Below, piece by piece: positions 56,343-64,000 of a stretch of 64,000 nucleotides of DNA. The stretch's first letter is position 1. Each line of letters starts with the position of its first letter. The position numbers and the translations under genes were made by a program. A model generated the notes under the pieces. It ran no database searches and was not told where the DNA came from. It saw nothing but the letters and a program-made list of their open reading frames with translations. This DNA comes from Paenibacillus sp. HWE-109 (GTDB lineage Bacteria; Bacillota; Bacilli; Paenibacillales; NBRC-103111). The stretch spans positions 3,844,001 through 3,908,000 of the forward strand of contig NZ_CP091881.1 of NCBI RefSeq assembly GCF_022163125.1, read 5' to 3'.

Positions 56343-56702
56343 GTGCAACAACGTAACAAGGTGTTTGAAGAAGTGCGTTTCAAGGTAGCTCAAGAAGCGC
56401 TTGGTGGAATTAAGACGGGTGTTCTTTCGCGAAGATATGATGTATCGCCAAAAACCATCCGTAACTGGGTAAAGGAATATCAAGAGACCTTTGGGGATGA
56501 TGCGTTACCAACATTAGATGAACGTATGGCTGAATCCAAGCGCCTAGCTGAACTGGAAGAAAAATATGCTTGTGCGCTAAAAGCACTCGGAGAGAAAGAG
56601 TTGGAAAACAATATTCTGAGAGAACTTGTAAAAAAGTCCAGCCCTGCCTCGAAGATAAACTCAACATTGCCCAAACGTTCATCGAGCAGGGACATCCCAT
56701 AA
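56343..56702 (+). CDS. IS3-family transposase OrfA
   Basis: A 119-residue frame with GTG start after GGGAGG. Residues 1-55 hold a helix-turn-helix (IKTGVLSRRYDVSPKTIRNW), which binds the IS ends; residues 60-95 form a leucine-zipper-like coiled coil (LAELEEKYACALKALGEKEL). After LRELVKK the frame enters nonsense beyond the slippage site. OrfA alone regulates transposition; the OrfAB fusion is the enzyme. Confidence 0.9.
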   Translation: MQQRNKVFEEVRFKVAQEALGGIKTGVLSRRYDVSPKTIRNWVKEYQETFGDDALPTLDERMAESKRLAELEEKYACALKALGEKELENNILRELVKKSSPASKINSTLPKRSSSRDIP

Positions 56703-57601
56703 CGACTGTACTGCGCCTAACTAATGTGGCTTCTTCGACCTACTACGACCGTCACAAAGTTATGCGTTCTTCGCTAAAGCGCCCTTCAGCACCTGGAAGG
56801 GGGCGTCCAGCCACACTTCACTCGAAGACGCATACGGGTCAAATCGTAAGCAATGCCCAGATTGAGGAATGGCTGTTAGAGCTAGTTTCGGGTGAGGAGC
56901 ATAGTTATGGTTACGTTCTACTGACGGAGTGTTTGCGCGTTCAACATAGCCTTGTAATCAACAAAAAGAAAGTGTATCGGTTATGTCAGAAGCTCGGTAT
57001 TTTAAATCCGCAGCGGCGCAAAAAGATTCATTATCCGAGACGTTTAGCCCGCAATCATACCATTAACGCGTCCAACCAACTATGGCAATTAGACATCAAA
57101 TATGGGTACGTAGCAGGCTATGATCAATTCTTTTATCTCGCGGATATTATCGATGTATTTGATCGAAGCATCGTCGGCTATCATCTTGGATCCAGCTGCG
57201 AAGCTAAGCATGTTTGCCAAGCGGTTAAAGACGCTCTACGTTCACGCATAGCATCAGGTGCAAGCAAGCCGATTATTCGCACAGACAACGGTCCTCAGTT
57301 TATTAGCAAGGCTTTTGGAGACATGTGTGAGGATGAAACGATGATTCACGAGCGGATTCCACCCAAAACGCCCAATAAAAATGCCTATATCGAATCATTC
57401 CATGCCACATTAGAGCGTGACTTATTGAGGAAAGAAAGCTTTGAAACGTTTGAAGAAGCTTATCGAGCTATTCATACGTACATGGATTTTTATAATAATC
57501 GTCGCATGCATAGAAGCCTCGGTAAACGATCGCCAGCCGCATTTATGAGGTGGGTAGAAAAAGCATCGATGGATACGTCCAGCTATGTGCTCGCCATTTA
57601 A
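56570..57601 (+). CDS. IS3-family transposase OrfB (catalytic part, made as OrfAB by frameshift)
   Basis: The useful frame begins after the A6G site with VQPCLEDKLNIAQTF. The integrase core has Asp in NQLWQLDIKYGYVAG, Asp in IIRTDNGPQFISKAF and Glu in NKNAYIESFHATLERDLL, the full DDE triad. The upstream 20 codons overlap OrfA and are probably not translated as such. The gene is intact, so the element may still move. It ends at 57601 with LAI, 88 bp before the right IS end. Confidence 0.9.
   Translation: MCAKSTRRERVGKQYSERTCKKVQPCLEDKLNIAQTFIEQGHPITTVLRLTNVASSTYYDRHKVMRSSLKRPSAPGRGRPATLHSKTHTGQIVSNAQIEEWLLELVSGEEHSYGYVLLTECLRVQHSLVINKKKVYRLCQKLGILNPQRRKKIHYPRRLARNHTINASNQLWQLDIKYGYVAGYDQFFYLADIIDVFDRSIVGYHLGSSCEAKHVCQAVKDALRSRIASGASKPIIRTDNGPQFISKAFGDMCEDETMIHERIPPKTPNKNAYIESFHATLERDLLRKESFETFEEAYRAIHTYMDFYNNRRMHRSLGKRSPAAFMRWVEKASMDTSSYVLAI
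56630..56636 (+). other. Programmed -1 frameshift site (A AAA AAG)
   Basis: Six A then G, read in OrfA as GTA-AAA-AAG. A -1 slip here joins OrfA residue 97 or so to the OrfB frame, as is standard in IS3-family elements. Confidence 0.85.
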
Positions 57602-57719
57602 CTAGCAAAAGAAGCCGACAGCGCTTCAAAAAACAAGCAATACGAAGATAACACCTTGTTGTACAACCGATTCTCCGGAATTAGGGGGCCTGACCGCTAT
57701 TTACAAACTACGTTCATAA

Positions 57720-57765
57720 ATCAGGCGATTAAGAGCTTTGAAAGGCTCTTATCTTCTTGAAAGCT
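57720..57765. repeat. Continuation of the palindromic repeat right of the IS3 element
   Basis: TTAAGAGCTTTGAAAGGCTC (57728-57747) and TTATCTTCTTGAAAGC repeat the pattern left of the IS, which shows that the IS split a repeat cluster. Confidence 0.6.
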
Positions 57766-57785
57766 TCATCAACGATCCCAGCAAC

Positions 57786-58230
57786 CTATAAGCTCACATG
57801 ATGCAGCTTCATCAGCTCTGCGACCTTCTGAAACTGGGATGCATTGTGACCGATCGACATCGCGCAGTGATGCGTCGGCACCTCGGCAAACCAGCGCGTC
57901 ATGTACACGTCTGGATGATCACGGAACTTCACCGGCGTCTGCGTATTGCCGATTTTCATAATCGGCCCATTCGTGGATTGGCCTTCACTGGAGATCAACT
58001 TGAGCTTGCCGTCACCTGTCTGCGTCACATTCAGCGTGGTGATGGCTCCGGTCTTCACCTTCGCCTCCACGGAAACGCCCGTGCCTTGCTTCCCGTGATA
58101 CAGCCCCATGCCGCGCAGAATCGGCTTTCCTTCGGAAATCGCGATATGGAACGGTCCGTCATGGCCCAGCAGAATCGTCTCGTCGATGTAATCCACCACG
58201 ACGATTTCGGAGAAGCTGCCGCCAGGCGCC
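57786..58230 (-). pseudogene. C-terminal fragment of an L-fucose/L-arabinose isomerase-like gene
   Basis: The open stretch carries PGGSFSEIVVVDYIDETILL, then GHDGPFHIAISEGKPILRGM, VSVEAKVKTGAITTLNVTQT and RWFAEVPTHHCAMSIGHNAS, the C-terminal domain of fucose/arabinose isomerase-like enzymes including the final His-rich block. About two-thirds of the usual protein (the N terminus) is missing. The homology ends at about 58230, exactly where an AraC fragment begins on the other strand. It is a truncated, probably non-functional gene; the remaining sequence is undamaged, so the loss is recent. Confidence 0.75.
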
Positions 58231-58531
58231 CAGGATATCGCTGATTTTCATTGCCGCAGCAAGTCTTACCATTTGGCCAAGCAATTCAAACGAGCTACAG
58301 GCTATTCCCCCCCATGAGTACTTGATTCAAATTCGCATGACGCATGCGAAGGAAAAACTCAAATATTCGGATATGCCCGTCTCCGAAATCGCTGCAAGCG
58401 TCGGCGTGGGCAATGTCAGCCATTTCATCAACTTGTTCAAAGATCGCGCAGGCGACACGCCGCTTGCTTACCGGAAGAAATGGCAGCGCCCCAGATCATA
58501 CGGGCTATTTCAGTCCGCTCTCATCCGTTAA
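58231..58531 (+). pseudogene. C-terminal fragment of an AraC-family regulator
   Basis: From QDIADFHCRSKSYHLAKQFK through RATGYSPHEYLIQIRMTHAK, then SEIAASVGVGNVSHFINLFK DRAGDTPLAYRKKW, this is the double helix-turn-helix of an AraC regulator. The sensing domain and start are gone. The tail overlaps the 3' end of the convergent kinase gene by 27 bp. It was probably the divergent activator of the isomerase gene whose remnant lies to the left. Confidence 0.75.
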
Positions 58532-60280
58532 AGCCGGAAGCTCAAGACATGCCCGCACGCCTTGCCCTTCCCTTAGGGAGTAATGCAGGCCATAATGCTC
58601 GCCGAAGTGCAGCTGAATCCGCTTTTGCACATTAATAATACCGAAGCCGCGACTATTTTCCTTGCCTTTCAAGATTGCATTGAGCATCTCAACATTCGCT
58701 TGGCGATATCCGTTATCTTCAATGCTGATTATGAGTTTCTCGTCCGCTTTGCGCACTTTTATCCAGAGTTCTCCGTCCTGACTCATATTTTTAATGCCAT
58801 GCAGAATGGCATTTTCGATAATCGGCTGGAGAATTACTTTGGGAATTAAATAGTATTTAGCCTCCTCTTGCATATCCCAATGCACCTGAAAAGCATATTC
58901 GTACCGGAACAGCTGCAAACGAACATAGGCCTCCGCATGATTCATTTCTTCCATAACAGGGATGAGCAGCTTCCCTTTGCTAAGCCCGATGCGCATAATC
59001 AGCGACAGATCTTTAATCATTTCCGCTGACTCCGAGGCCCCTTCCATGAGGGTATGCCAATACACCGATTCCAGCGTGTTGTACAGGAGATGAGGATTAA
59101 TTTGCGTGTGGAGTATTGATAATTCAATCTCCTTATGCTTCAATTCGAGCTCATATTGATCATAAATAGTCTGATTCAAGCGATCCGTCATGCGGATAAA
59201 TTGATTATTCAGCAGCACGATCTCATTCTTGCTATCTGAGTGCAGGGCAATCGCCAGCGGTCTGCCTGGATGATACGAATTCGTAATCCGCGCCAGTCGT
59301 GAAATCGGCTTCAGGATCGACTGGATGAAATACATGCTGGCCAAAATCAAAATCAAGAAATAGATAAACATAATGAGATCAACAAGACGCTGTACACTGA
59401 TGTGATCGCTGATAATAGACTGAACCGGCACGCGCATAAGCAGCTTTGTATTCGTGTTTTCGCTCGTATGCAGCACGCACATGAATTCGACGCCATCGGC
59501 CTCCTTGAGCTTATACACACCTTCCGTTTTGTCAGCCGGCACAAAGGCTTTGGCGCCTATCGGGAATTTATCCGTGTTCGTGGCAAGGACAGTATTGTCA
59601 TTTTTCAGCATCATCACTTCCCCATCCGCATAGCGATCGAAGGGAGTAAAATCCATCTGCAGCGGCGTTTCGATACCGGACACAGCCAAATAGCCGATGA
59701 CGCCCTCGCCGTTATATATGCTGTTCAATTGCCGCAAATAAGCCACCGTTTGTTGGTTGTAGGGATTATATCCGAATTTATCAATTACGCTGATAACCCC
59801 TTTGCCTTTGGCTTGACTGACTTCCTTAAACCAAGAGAGCGCATTCAGATTCGTCGAATAAAAAATACCATTATTCAGCAAGTCGGAATTAGGCACAAAA
59901 GAGTACTGCTTATCGGTATCTGAAAAAAAGAGCGAATAGCGCACGGCATTCGTCGAATAGTTGTTCAAGTATTTGTCCAGCGCCTTAAACGTCTCAAAAC
60001 GCTCGTACTCTGACGAGGTTGAAATGCTGACCAGCGACTGGATCTCCTGGGAGATCATAATTTTCTCTGTTTTTTCATCAAAATCGCTGCTTTCACGATC
60101 CAATGTCAGATGACTGCCCTCCACCAATTGCAGCAAGGCATTGCCTACTTGTTCTTCGGTAATCGACTCCAATTTCTTGGCGACAAGCAAATCCAGAACC
60201 AAGATTGGAATAACGACGAAAAGAATCAGCAGAACGATCAACTTTTTCATCAGGTTCATATTTCGCAGCCTGTTCAGCAT
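58505..60280 (-). CDS. Sensor histidine kinase (YesM-like)
   Basis: A 591-residue kinase. Membrane helices at about 10-30 (LIVLLILFVVIPILVLDLLV) and 285-305 flank an extracellular Cache-type sensor. The HAMP region begins near SILKPISRLARITNSY. The phospho-His lies in LHTQINPHLLYNTLESVYWH, and ATP-binding blocks are ISIEDNGYRQANVEML and GFGIINVQKRIQLHFGE; the usual Gly-x-Gly after EDNG is replaced by Tyr-Arg-Gln, a departure from the family. The start at 60280 has AGAGGAAGG at good distance. It follows the sugar ABC genes and probably pairs with the YesN-like protein at the right edge. Confidence 0.87.
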   Translation of the reverse strand: MLNRLRNMNLMKKLIVLLILFVVIPILVLDLLVAKKLESITEEQVGNALLQLVEGSHLTLDRESSDFDEKTEKIMISQEIQSLVSISTSSEYERFETFKALDKYLNNYSTNAVRYSLFFSDTDKQYSFVPNSDLLNNGIFYSTNLNALSWFKEVSQAKGKGVISVIDKFGYNPYNQQTVAYLRQLNSIYNGEGVIGYLAVSGIETPLQMDFTPFDRYADGEVMMLKNDNTVLATNTDKFPIGAKAFVPADKTEGVYKLKEADGVEFMCVLHTSENTNTKLLMRVPVQSIISDHISVQRLVDLIMFIYFLILILASMYFIQSILKPISRLARITNSYHPGRPLAIALHSDSKNEIVLLNNQFIRMTDRLNQTIYDQYELELKHKEIELSILHTQINPHLLYNTLESVYWHTLMEGASESAEMIKDLSLIMRIGLSKGKLLIPVMEEMNHAEAYVRLQLFRYEYAFQVHWDMQEEAKYYLIPKVILQPIIENAILHGIKNMSQDGELWIKVRKADEKLIISIEDNGYRQANVEMLNAILKGKENSRGFGIINVQKRIQLHFGEHYGLHYSLREGQGVRACLELPALTDESGLK

Positions 60281-60381
60281 GTGGGCATACCTTCCTCTCA
60301 AACCAAATCATCGGAGATGGCGCTCCGTGCCAAGCCCTGTACATCTAGCTTCGCTATAACGGAAGCATTCTCCTTTACGCC

Positions 60382-60424
60382 AAAGAGAACGCCATCAGAA
60401 TAGATATTCTGAGGGGCGTTCTTT
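60382..60424 (-). other. Long stem-loop between permease and kinase genes
   Basis: AAAGAGAACGCC (60382-60393) pairs with GGGCGTTCTTTG (60413-60424), and CAGAATA with TATTCTG inside. It lacks a T run in the minus direction, so it may be a processing or partial-termination hairpin that lowers kinase expression relative to the transporter. Confidence 0.55.
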
Positions 60425-60427
60425 GCC

Positions 60428-61309
60428 TTACCCTTTCACTCCTGATACCGATAAACCGCGAATAATAAACTTTTGGAAAATAAGGAAAAAAAGGATCGGC
60501 GGCGCCATCGCCATGGTCAAAATCGCGAATCGCACACTCCATGGAATGACCGACGTAGAATAAATCACATATCTGTAAATCCCAGTCGCAAGCGGATACA
60601 TGCTCTTCTCGGTCATCACAATACTGGACCAGTAGAACTCATTCCATGTCGTCGAAAAAGTTAACATCAACAGCGTCCCAATAATAGGCGTAGAGAGCGG
60701 AACTGCGATCCGGATAAAAGAACTAAACTCGCTTGCACCATCGATTCGGGCGGCTTCCAGAATTTCTTTATGGATGCCATCGAAGAAGTTTTTGAGCAGC
60801 AGCATGAAATAGGCATTCGCTGCGGCTGGCAGCCAGAAAGCCCAGTACGTATTAATCATCCCCAAGCTTTGCAAATTCAGGAAGTTAGGAACGATATAGG
60901 TTGCTGGCGGGATTAATAATGTGGAGAAGAAGAAAAGCGTGATGACTCGCTTGAAAGGAACCCGCAGATGAGAAAGCGCGTACGCGGCTAATCCGATCAG
61001 CAGCAGCGAGCAGACAACATTCCCCACATAAATGAAGATGGTGTTTTTCAAGAAGGTCAGCAGCGGCAGATCGAACCCGCTCCAGGCATCTTTGTAGTTC
61101 GTCCAAATCCAGTTTTTCGGAAAAAAGGTTGGTGGAAAGGAGAAAAATTCTTCCCGCGTTTTAAGAGAACCAAAGAATGTATTAAAGAAGGGATACAGCG
61201 TCGTAATCGCAATCGCGATCATGATCAGAATCATCAAGAAGTAGCCGAGTCTGACCGTCCCCTTTTTCATATCATAACTCGAAATAATGCCCCGTTCTGC
61301 TGGCTTCAT
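60428..61309 (-). CDS. Carbohydrate ABC permease (MalG type)
   Basis: A 293-residue CUT1 permease with six helices. The docking loop is KEILEAARIDGASEFSSFIR followed by IAVPLSTPIIGTL. It begins inside the end of the partner permease gene (4-bp overlap), with AGGGGGG as ribosome site. No ATPase gene is nearby, so a shared MsmX-like ATPase is likely. The sugar is unknown. Confidence 0.88.
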   Translation of the reverse strand: MKPAERGIISSYDMKKGTVRLGYFLMILIMIAIAITTLYPFFNTFFGSLKTREEFFSFPPTFFPKNWIWTNYKDAWSGFDLPLLTFLKNTIFIYVGNVVCSLLLIGLAAYALSHLRVPFKRVITLFFFSTLLIPPATYIVPNFLNLQSLGMINTYWAFWLPAAANAYFMLLLKNFFDGIHKEILEAARIDGASEFSSFIRIAVPLSTPIIGTLLMLTFSTTWNEFYWSSIVMTEKSMYPLATGIYRYVIYSTSVIPWSVRFAILTMAMAPPILFFLIFQKFIIRGLSVSGVKG

Positions 61310-62217
61310 GCCTTTTCCCCCCTACGCTGCATCAAGTTGTAGATAATGGACAACAACACTAGGAAGAAGAACATTAAGCTTCCCATCGCGCTCGCTTTGC
61401 CAAAATCAAGATCGCGGAATGCGGTATGGTTCATCCACAGCAGATACGTCAGTGTCGCGTTGTCAGGTCCTCCGTCCGTCATGGACAATTGCGCCTGGAA
61501 GTTCTGCGACGTTGTGATCACTTGAAGCAGCAAAAGCAGCAGCATCAACGTTTTGATGCTTGGCAAAGTAATGTGGCGAATACGCTGCCACACGCTGGCG
61601 CCGTCAATCTCAGCCGCTTCGTAGACATCTCTCGGGATGCCGACGACAGCCGCAATATAGATCAGCGTTGCTGAGCCGAAATTTTGCCACGTTTCCAACA
61701 AAACGATTGAAATCGTAGCCATCTTGGGGCTGAAGAATTCAATTTTGGATAAGCCAATTGTCTGCAAAAAACTGTTGATTGGGCCTACAGCATCAAAAAA
61801 CCACTGCCACATCCCATAAAGCACAATAGCCGGAACCGCGCTTGGCAAATAACCGATAATGCGAGCTGCTCCCTGAAACCATTTTAATTCAGTAATAATG
61901 ATCGCAATTAATGGTGGTATCCAGAAACCGAGTACAATACCTAAAATCATATAATACAGGGTGTTTTTTATCGAAGTAAATAAAAGGCTGTCTTTGAAGA
62001 TGCTTACGTAATTGTCCAGCCCAATAAAATGATTGCCATCCACGAAATCAATCGTGTAAAAGCTGTAAAAGATCCCTTTGAAAATAGGCACCCATAGAAA
62101 AATAATAAACAACACAATCTCCGGAAGGATAAACAGCGTTCCCCATAAATACCAGTTCATTTTCTTCTTGGCAGCACGCTGGGCTGCAATTGGTCTTACG
62201 CTCAGCTCTGTCTCCAT
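61306..62217 (-). CDS. Carbohydrate ABC permease (MalF type)
   Basis: A 303-residue CUT1 permease. After a charged N terminus the first helix is LWGTLFILPEIVLFIIFLWV. The docking loop reads DVYEAAEIDGASVWQRIRHI. Start chosen at ATG 62217, 8 nt after AAGGAG; a GTG three codons earlier overlaps that site. It forms the channel with the MalG-type protein that follows. Confidence 0.88.
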   Translation of the reverse strand: METELSVRPIAAQRAAKKKMNWYLWGTLFILPEIVLFIIFLWVPIFKGIFYSFYTIDFVDGNHFIGLDNYVSIFKDSLLFTSIKNTLYYMILGIVLGFWIPPLIAIIITELKWFQGAARIIGYLPSAVPAIVLYGMWQWFFDAVGPINSFLQTIGLSKIEFFSPKMATISIVLLETWQNFGSATLIYIAAVVGIPRDVYEAAEIDGASVWQRIRHITLPSIKTLMLLLLLLQVITTSQNFQAQLSMTDGGPDNATLTYLLWMNHTAFRDLDFGKASAMGSLMFFFLVLLSIIYNLMQRRGEKA

Positions 62218-62236
62218 CTTGAACACTCCTTATAAA

Positions 62237-62271
62237 ATCGGACCTAAACCGGTAAACGGCTTAGATCCGAT
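62237..62271 (-). other. Stem-loop between binding-protein and permease genes
   Basis: ATCGGA-CTAA-CCG pairs with CGG-TTAG-TCCGAT over 35 nt. No T run follows. This position is typical of hairpins that stabilise the abundant binding-protein message while allowing partial read-through. Confidence 0.65.
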
Positions 62272-62281
62272 GTTCCCGTCC

Positions 62282-63706
62282 TTATTCGACCTTCACTTTA
62301 TCAAAAACTTCGGTTTGAACTTTGTTGGAAGCTTCTTCCAACGTCTTTTTCAAATCAACATCCTTAGTTGTGAACACTTTTTGAATCACGTTGGCAAGCT
62401 CTGTGTAGTACTTTTGCGCTTCGTACTGAGCTTCTGGTTTACCGTCCCAAAGGCTGATCAATTGCGGATCATATTTGAAAACGTTATCGTATTTAGCCAA
62501 CAAATCCGTGTATTTTTTACCGAAATCGGAAGAATCCTTCCAGTAGTTGATCGGTTGCGGAATGTAAACGCGATTCTTGCCTTTGCGATCTTCGATTTCC
62601 TTCTTCGTGGAGTTCAAGAAATCGTCTGTGAAGTACTCATCTGTAATCCATTTGAACGCGACTTGCTGTTGGTCTTTATCACTTTTTGGATTGATAACAC
62701 GGTAGTTGCCGCCAAGCACGCCAGTATGTTTACCGCCTTTGGTAATGGAAGGCATTGGGTAGACAACAAGATCCTCTTTGCTGATGCCGCCCTCGTTAAT
62801 GGCTGTATCTGCTGCGTTGCCGCTTCCGCACATGACCATTGCACCGCGACCTTGCGAGAAGGCATTCAAAGCATCCCCGTAGCCGAGCGCCCAGTTTTGC
62901 GGGATCAAGTTTTCATCCTTGAGTTTTTTGTAGAATTCGAGCGCTTTCAAACCAGCTTCAGAATTGAATAGTCCAACGACTTTGCCATTATCAAGCTTTT
63001 GAACATCCCCGCCTGCGGCATAAAGGAAATTCGTCCAGTTCCAACCTGCCTCAGGACCTTTCCCCATTGGGATGAAACCGGCAATGCCCTTGGCTGGATC
63101 ATTGATTTTTCTGGCAGCCGTCAACAGATCGTCCCAAGTCCAATCCATAGGCGGAAGGTCCACGCCTTTTTCTTTGAACAATTTCTTATTAAGCGTAATC
63201 GTCATCACGTAACCATCGATCGGCACACCGTACGTTTTACCGTTCACGACAAATGGTTTTGACAGTAGATCATTCATATCCTTGGCGTGTTCCCAGCTGT
63301 TGATGGAATCCGTAATATCGGCTACCCATTTCTTGTCGACAAGCACTTTCCCCTCTGTGGCATACGTTGTATATTCCGTTGGGGCGCTGTTCGAGGCCAT
63401 TTTGATACCAATTTCCAGCGGATTGTACTGCCAGTCGTCCTTCTTGAAATCGACCGTCGGGAACTTGGCTTTAAAGCGGGTGATACGCTGGTCTAATTGA
63501 TCATTTTTTTCCTTTTGATCCGGCTTGAAGCCTTGTGCTGTAATTGTCACCTTTTTTGCCGCAGGAACGGTTGTAGCTGCGGTTGTGCTCCCCGCCGTTG
63601 TTGCCGGGCTAGGACTTGTTGTCGTGGTAGTTGAGTTTGTGCCGCATCCGGCCAATAGGACCGTGAGCGCAATTGCGCCTAGTGCAGAAGCGTTTCTTTT
63701 TCTCAT
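62282..63706 (-). CDS. Sugar-binding lipoprotein of the ABC transporter
   Basis: A 474-residue family 1 binding protein. The signal ASALGAIALTVLLAGCG has lipobox LLAGC, followed by a Thr/Ser/Ala-rich tether (about residues 25-55). The binding domain begins KVTITAQGFKPDQKEKNDQL and includes MDWTWDDLLTAARKINDP, typical of oligosaccharide binders. The ATG at 63706 is preferred, since AAAGGGGAA lies 7 nt upstream. It is the first gene of the transporter operon. Ligand not known. Confidence 0.87.
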   Translation of the reverse strand: MRKRNASALGAIALTVLLAGCGTNSTTTTTSPSPATTAGSTTAATTVPAAKKVTITAQGFKPDQKEKNDQLDQRITRFKAKFPTVDFKKDDWQYNPLEIGIKMASNSAPTEYTTYATEGKVLVDKKWVADITDSINSWEHAKDMNDLLSKPFVVNGKTYGVPIDGYVMTITLNKKLFKEKGVDLPPMDWTWDDLLTAARKINDPAKGIAGFIPMGKGPEAGWNWTNFLYAAGGDVQKLDNGKVVGLFNSEAGLKALEFYKKLKDENLIPQNWALGYGDALNAFSQGRGAMVMCGSGNAADTAINEGGISKEDLVVYPMPSITKGGKHTGVLGGNYRVINPKSDKDQQQVAFKWITDEYFTDDFLNSTKKEIEDRKGKNRVYIPQPINYWKDSSDFGKKYTDLLAKYDNVFKYDPQLISLWDGKPEAQYEAQKYYTELANVIQKVFTTKDVDLKKTLEEASNKVQTEVFDKVKVE

Positions 63707-63816
63707 GTGTAGTTCCCCTTTCAATCGTTACCTTATAAGTTTGCTGCTACAATTTCGATTATAAAGGGAACGGACTTGACAGGCGATGTGCGGTATTACG
63801 CTAATCATGTCACATG

Positions 63817-64000
63817 TTACGGTCCCGTTTGCTTCACTTCGGAAATATTCATGCCAAAATGCTTTTTAAAAATTTTGCTAAAATGTTCCGGCGATTCGTA
63901 ACCGATTTCCTCGGAAATTTCGTATCTGCGCTTATCCGTGGTGAGAATTAATTGTCTGCCTTTCTCCATGCGGAGTTGGGTAACATAGTCCCAAATGTTG
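63817..64000 (-). CDS. AraC-type DNA-binding C terminus (probably YesN-like response regulator), partial
   Basis: The visible 61 codons read YVTQLRMEKGRQLILTTDKR, then YEISEEIGYESPEHFSKIFK and KHFGMNISEVKQTGP-stop, the second half of an AraC double helix-turn-helix. The N-terminal part lies beyond the right edge. A receiver domain is expected, because a YesM-like kinase is encoded in the same locus, but this cannot be seen. Confidence 0.75.
   Translation of the reverse strand, partial: NIWDYVTQLRMEKGRQLILTTDKRRYEISEEIGYESPEHFSKIFKKHFGMNISEVKQTGP

Larger units (their letters stand above)
56276..57689. mobile_element. IS3-family insertion sequence (about 1414 bp)
   Basis: GCCCCCTAATT (56276-56286) and AATTAGGGGGC (57679-57689) are perfect 11-bp inverted ends, continuing imperfectly with GGAGAAT in both. 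Between them lie two overlapping transposase frames in the -1 arrangement and an A6G slippage site. No target duplication is evident directly outside these ends, so the true tips may differ by a base or two or the element may be old. Confidence 0.85.

Overview
The window reads as chromosome of a spore-forming Paenibacillaceae bacterium (Paenibacillus or close kin). This is an inference from gene content: spoVAC with DUF421/DUF1657 partners, many YesM/YesN-type two-component systems, AraC regulators, CUT1 sugar ABC transporters, strong AGGAGG-type ribosome sites, and short palindromic intergenic repeats. No rRNA, tRNA, CRISPR array, prophage or plasmid backbone was seen.

Layout. 1-2.6 kb: start of a spoVA2mob-like spore-membrane operon (DUF421-DUF1657 fusion, spoVAC), a divergent DUF1657 gene, a papain-like cysteine peptidase and two very small genes. 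2.7-4.6 kb: a glycosyltransferase and a UTP-glucose-1-phosphate uridylyltransferase. 4.7-7.0 kb: a secreted GH27 glycosidase with carbohydrate-binding modules. 7.0-9.1 kb: an intact IS1182-family element inserted into an array of 114-bp repeats. 9.4-18.2 kb: a rhamnogalacturonan operon set (CE12 esterase, YesR, YesQ/YesP/YesO transporter, YesN/YesM two-component system), followed by a broken solute-binding gene and rhaM. 19.6-21.8 kb: MocR regulator and divergent LysE exporter. 21.9-24.9 kb: kdgF-like cupin, GH4 glycosidase and AraC regulator. 25-26.3 kb: argD under tandem ARG boxes. 26.7-29.9 kb: kduI, DeoR regulator, kduD and a TIM-barrel isomerase. 30.5-31.9 kb: a ZTP (pfl) riboswitch in front of a DJ-1/PfpI gene whose 3' end was tandemly duplicated. 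31.9-37.6 kb: a Fur-box-controlled siderophore locus (lipoprotein, two exporter-fold ABC half-transporters, PchR/YbtA-like regulator). 38.1-55.7 kb: a large organosulfur-scavenging region with four flavin monooxygenases, a Tcy-like cystine importer, a GsiA-like peptide/glutathione importer, an acetyltransferase, an FAD amine oxidase with an apparent non-ATG start, a LysR regulator, and a group of small proteins behind a leader with an intrinsic terminator. 55.9-58.5 kb: an IS3-family element in a palindromic repeat, and a deletion scar that fused the remains of two divergent genes. 58.5-64 kb: a sugar ABC transporter with a YesM-like kinase and the tail of its YesN-like partner.

How it fits together. 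The left half is a pectin/rhamnogalacturonan-I island. YesM/YesN would sense oligomers, YesOPQ import them, and YesR plus the acetylesterase trim them. RhaM handles released rhamnose, while KdgF, KduI and KduD process unsaturated uronates towards KDG. The right half is nutrient scavenging: iron under Fur, and sulfur under a LysR regulator and a shared ATTCCAATTG-type element placed near three operon starts. The most notable regulatory finding is the ZTP riboswitch controlling a DJ-1/PfpI protein. The most open question is the small-protein operon at 54.75-55.54 kb, which contains an HPr-like protein lacking the phospho-histidine.
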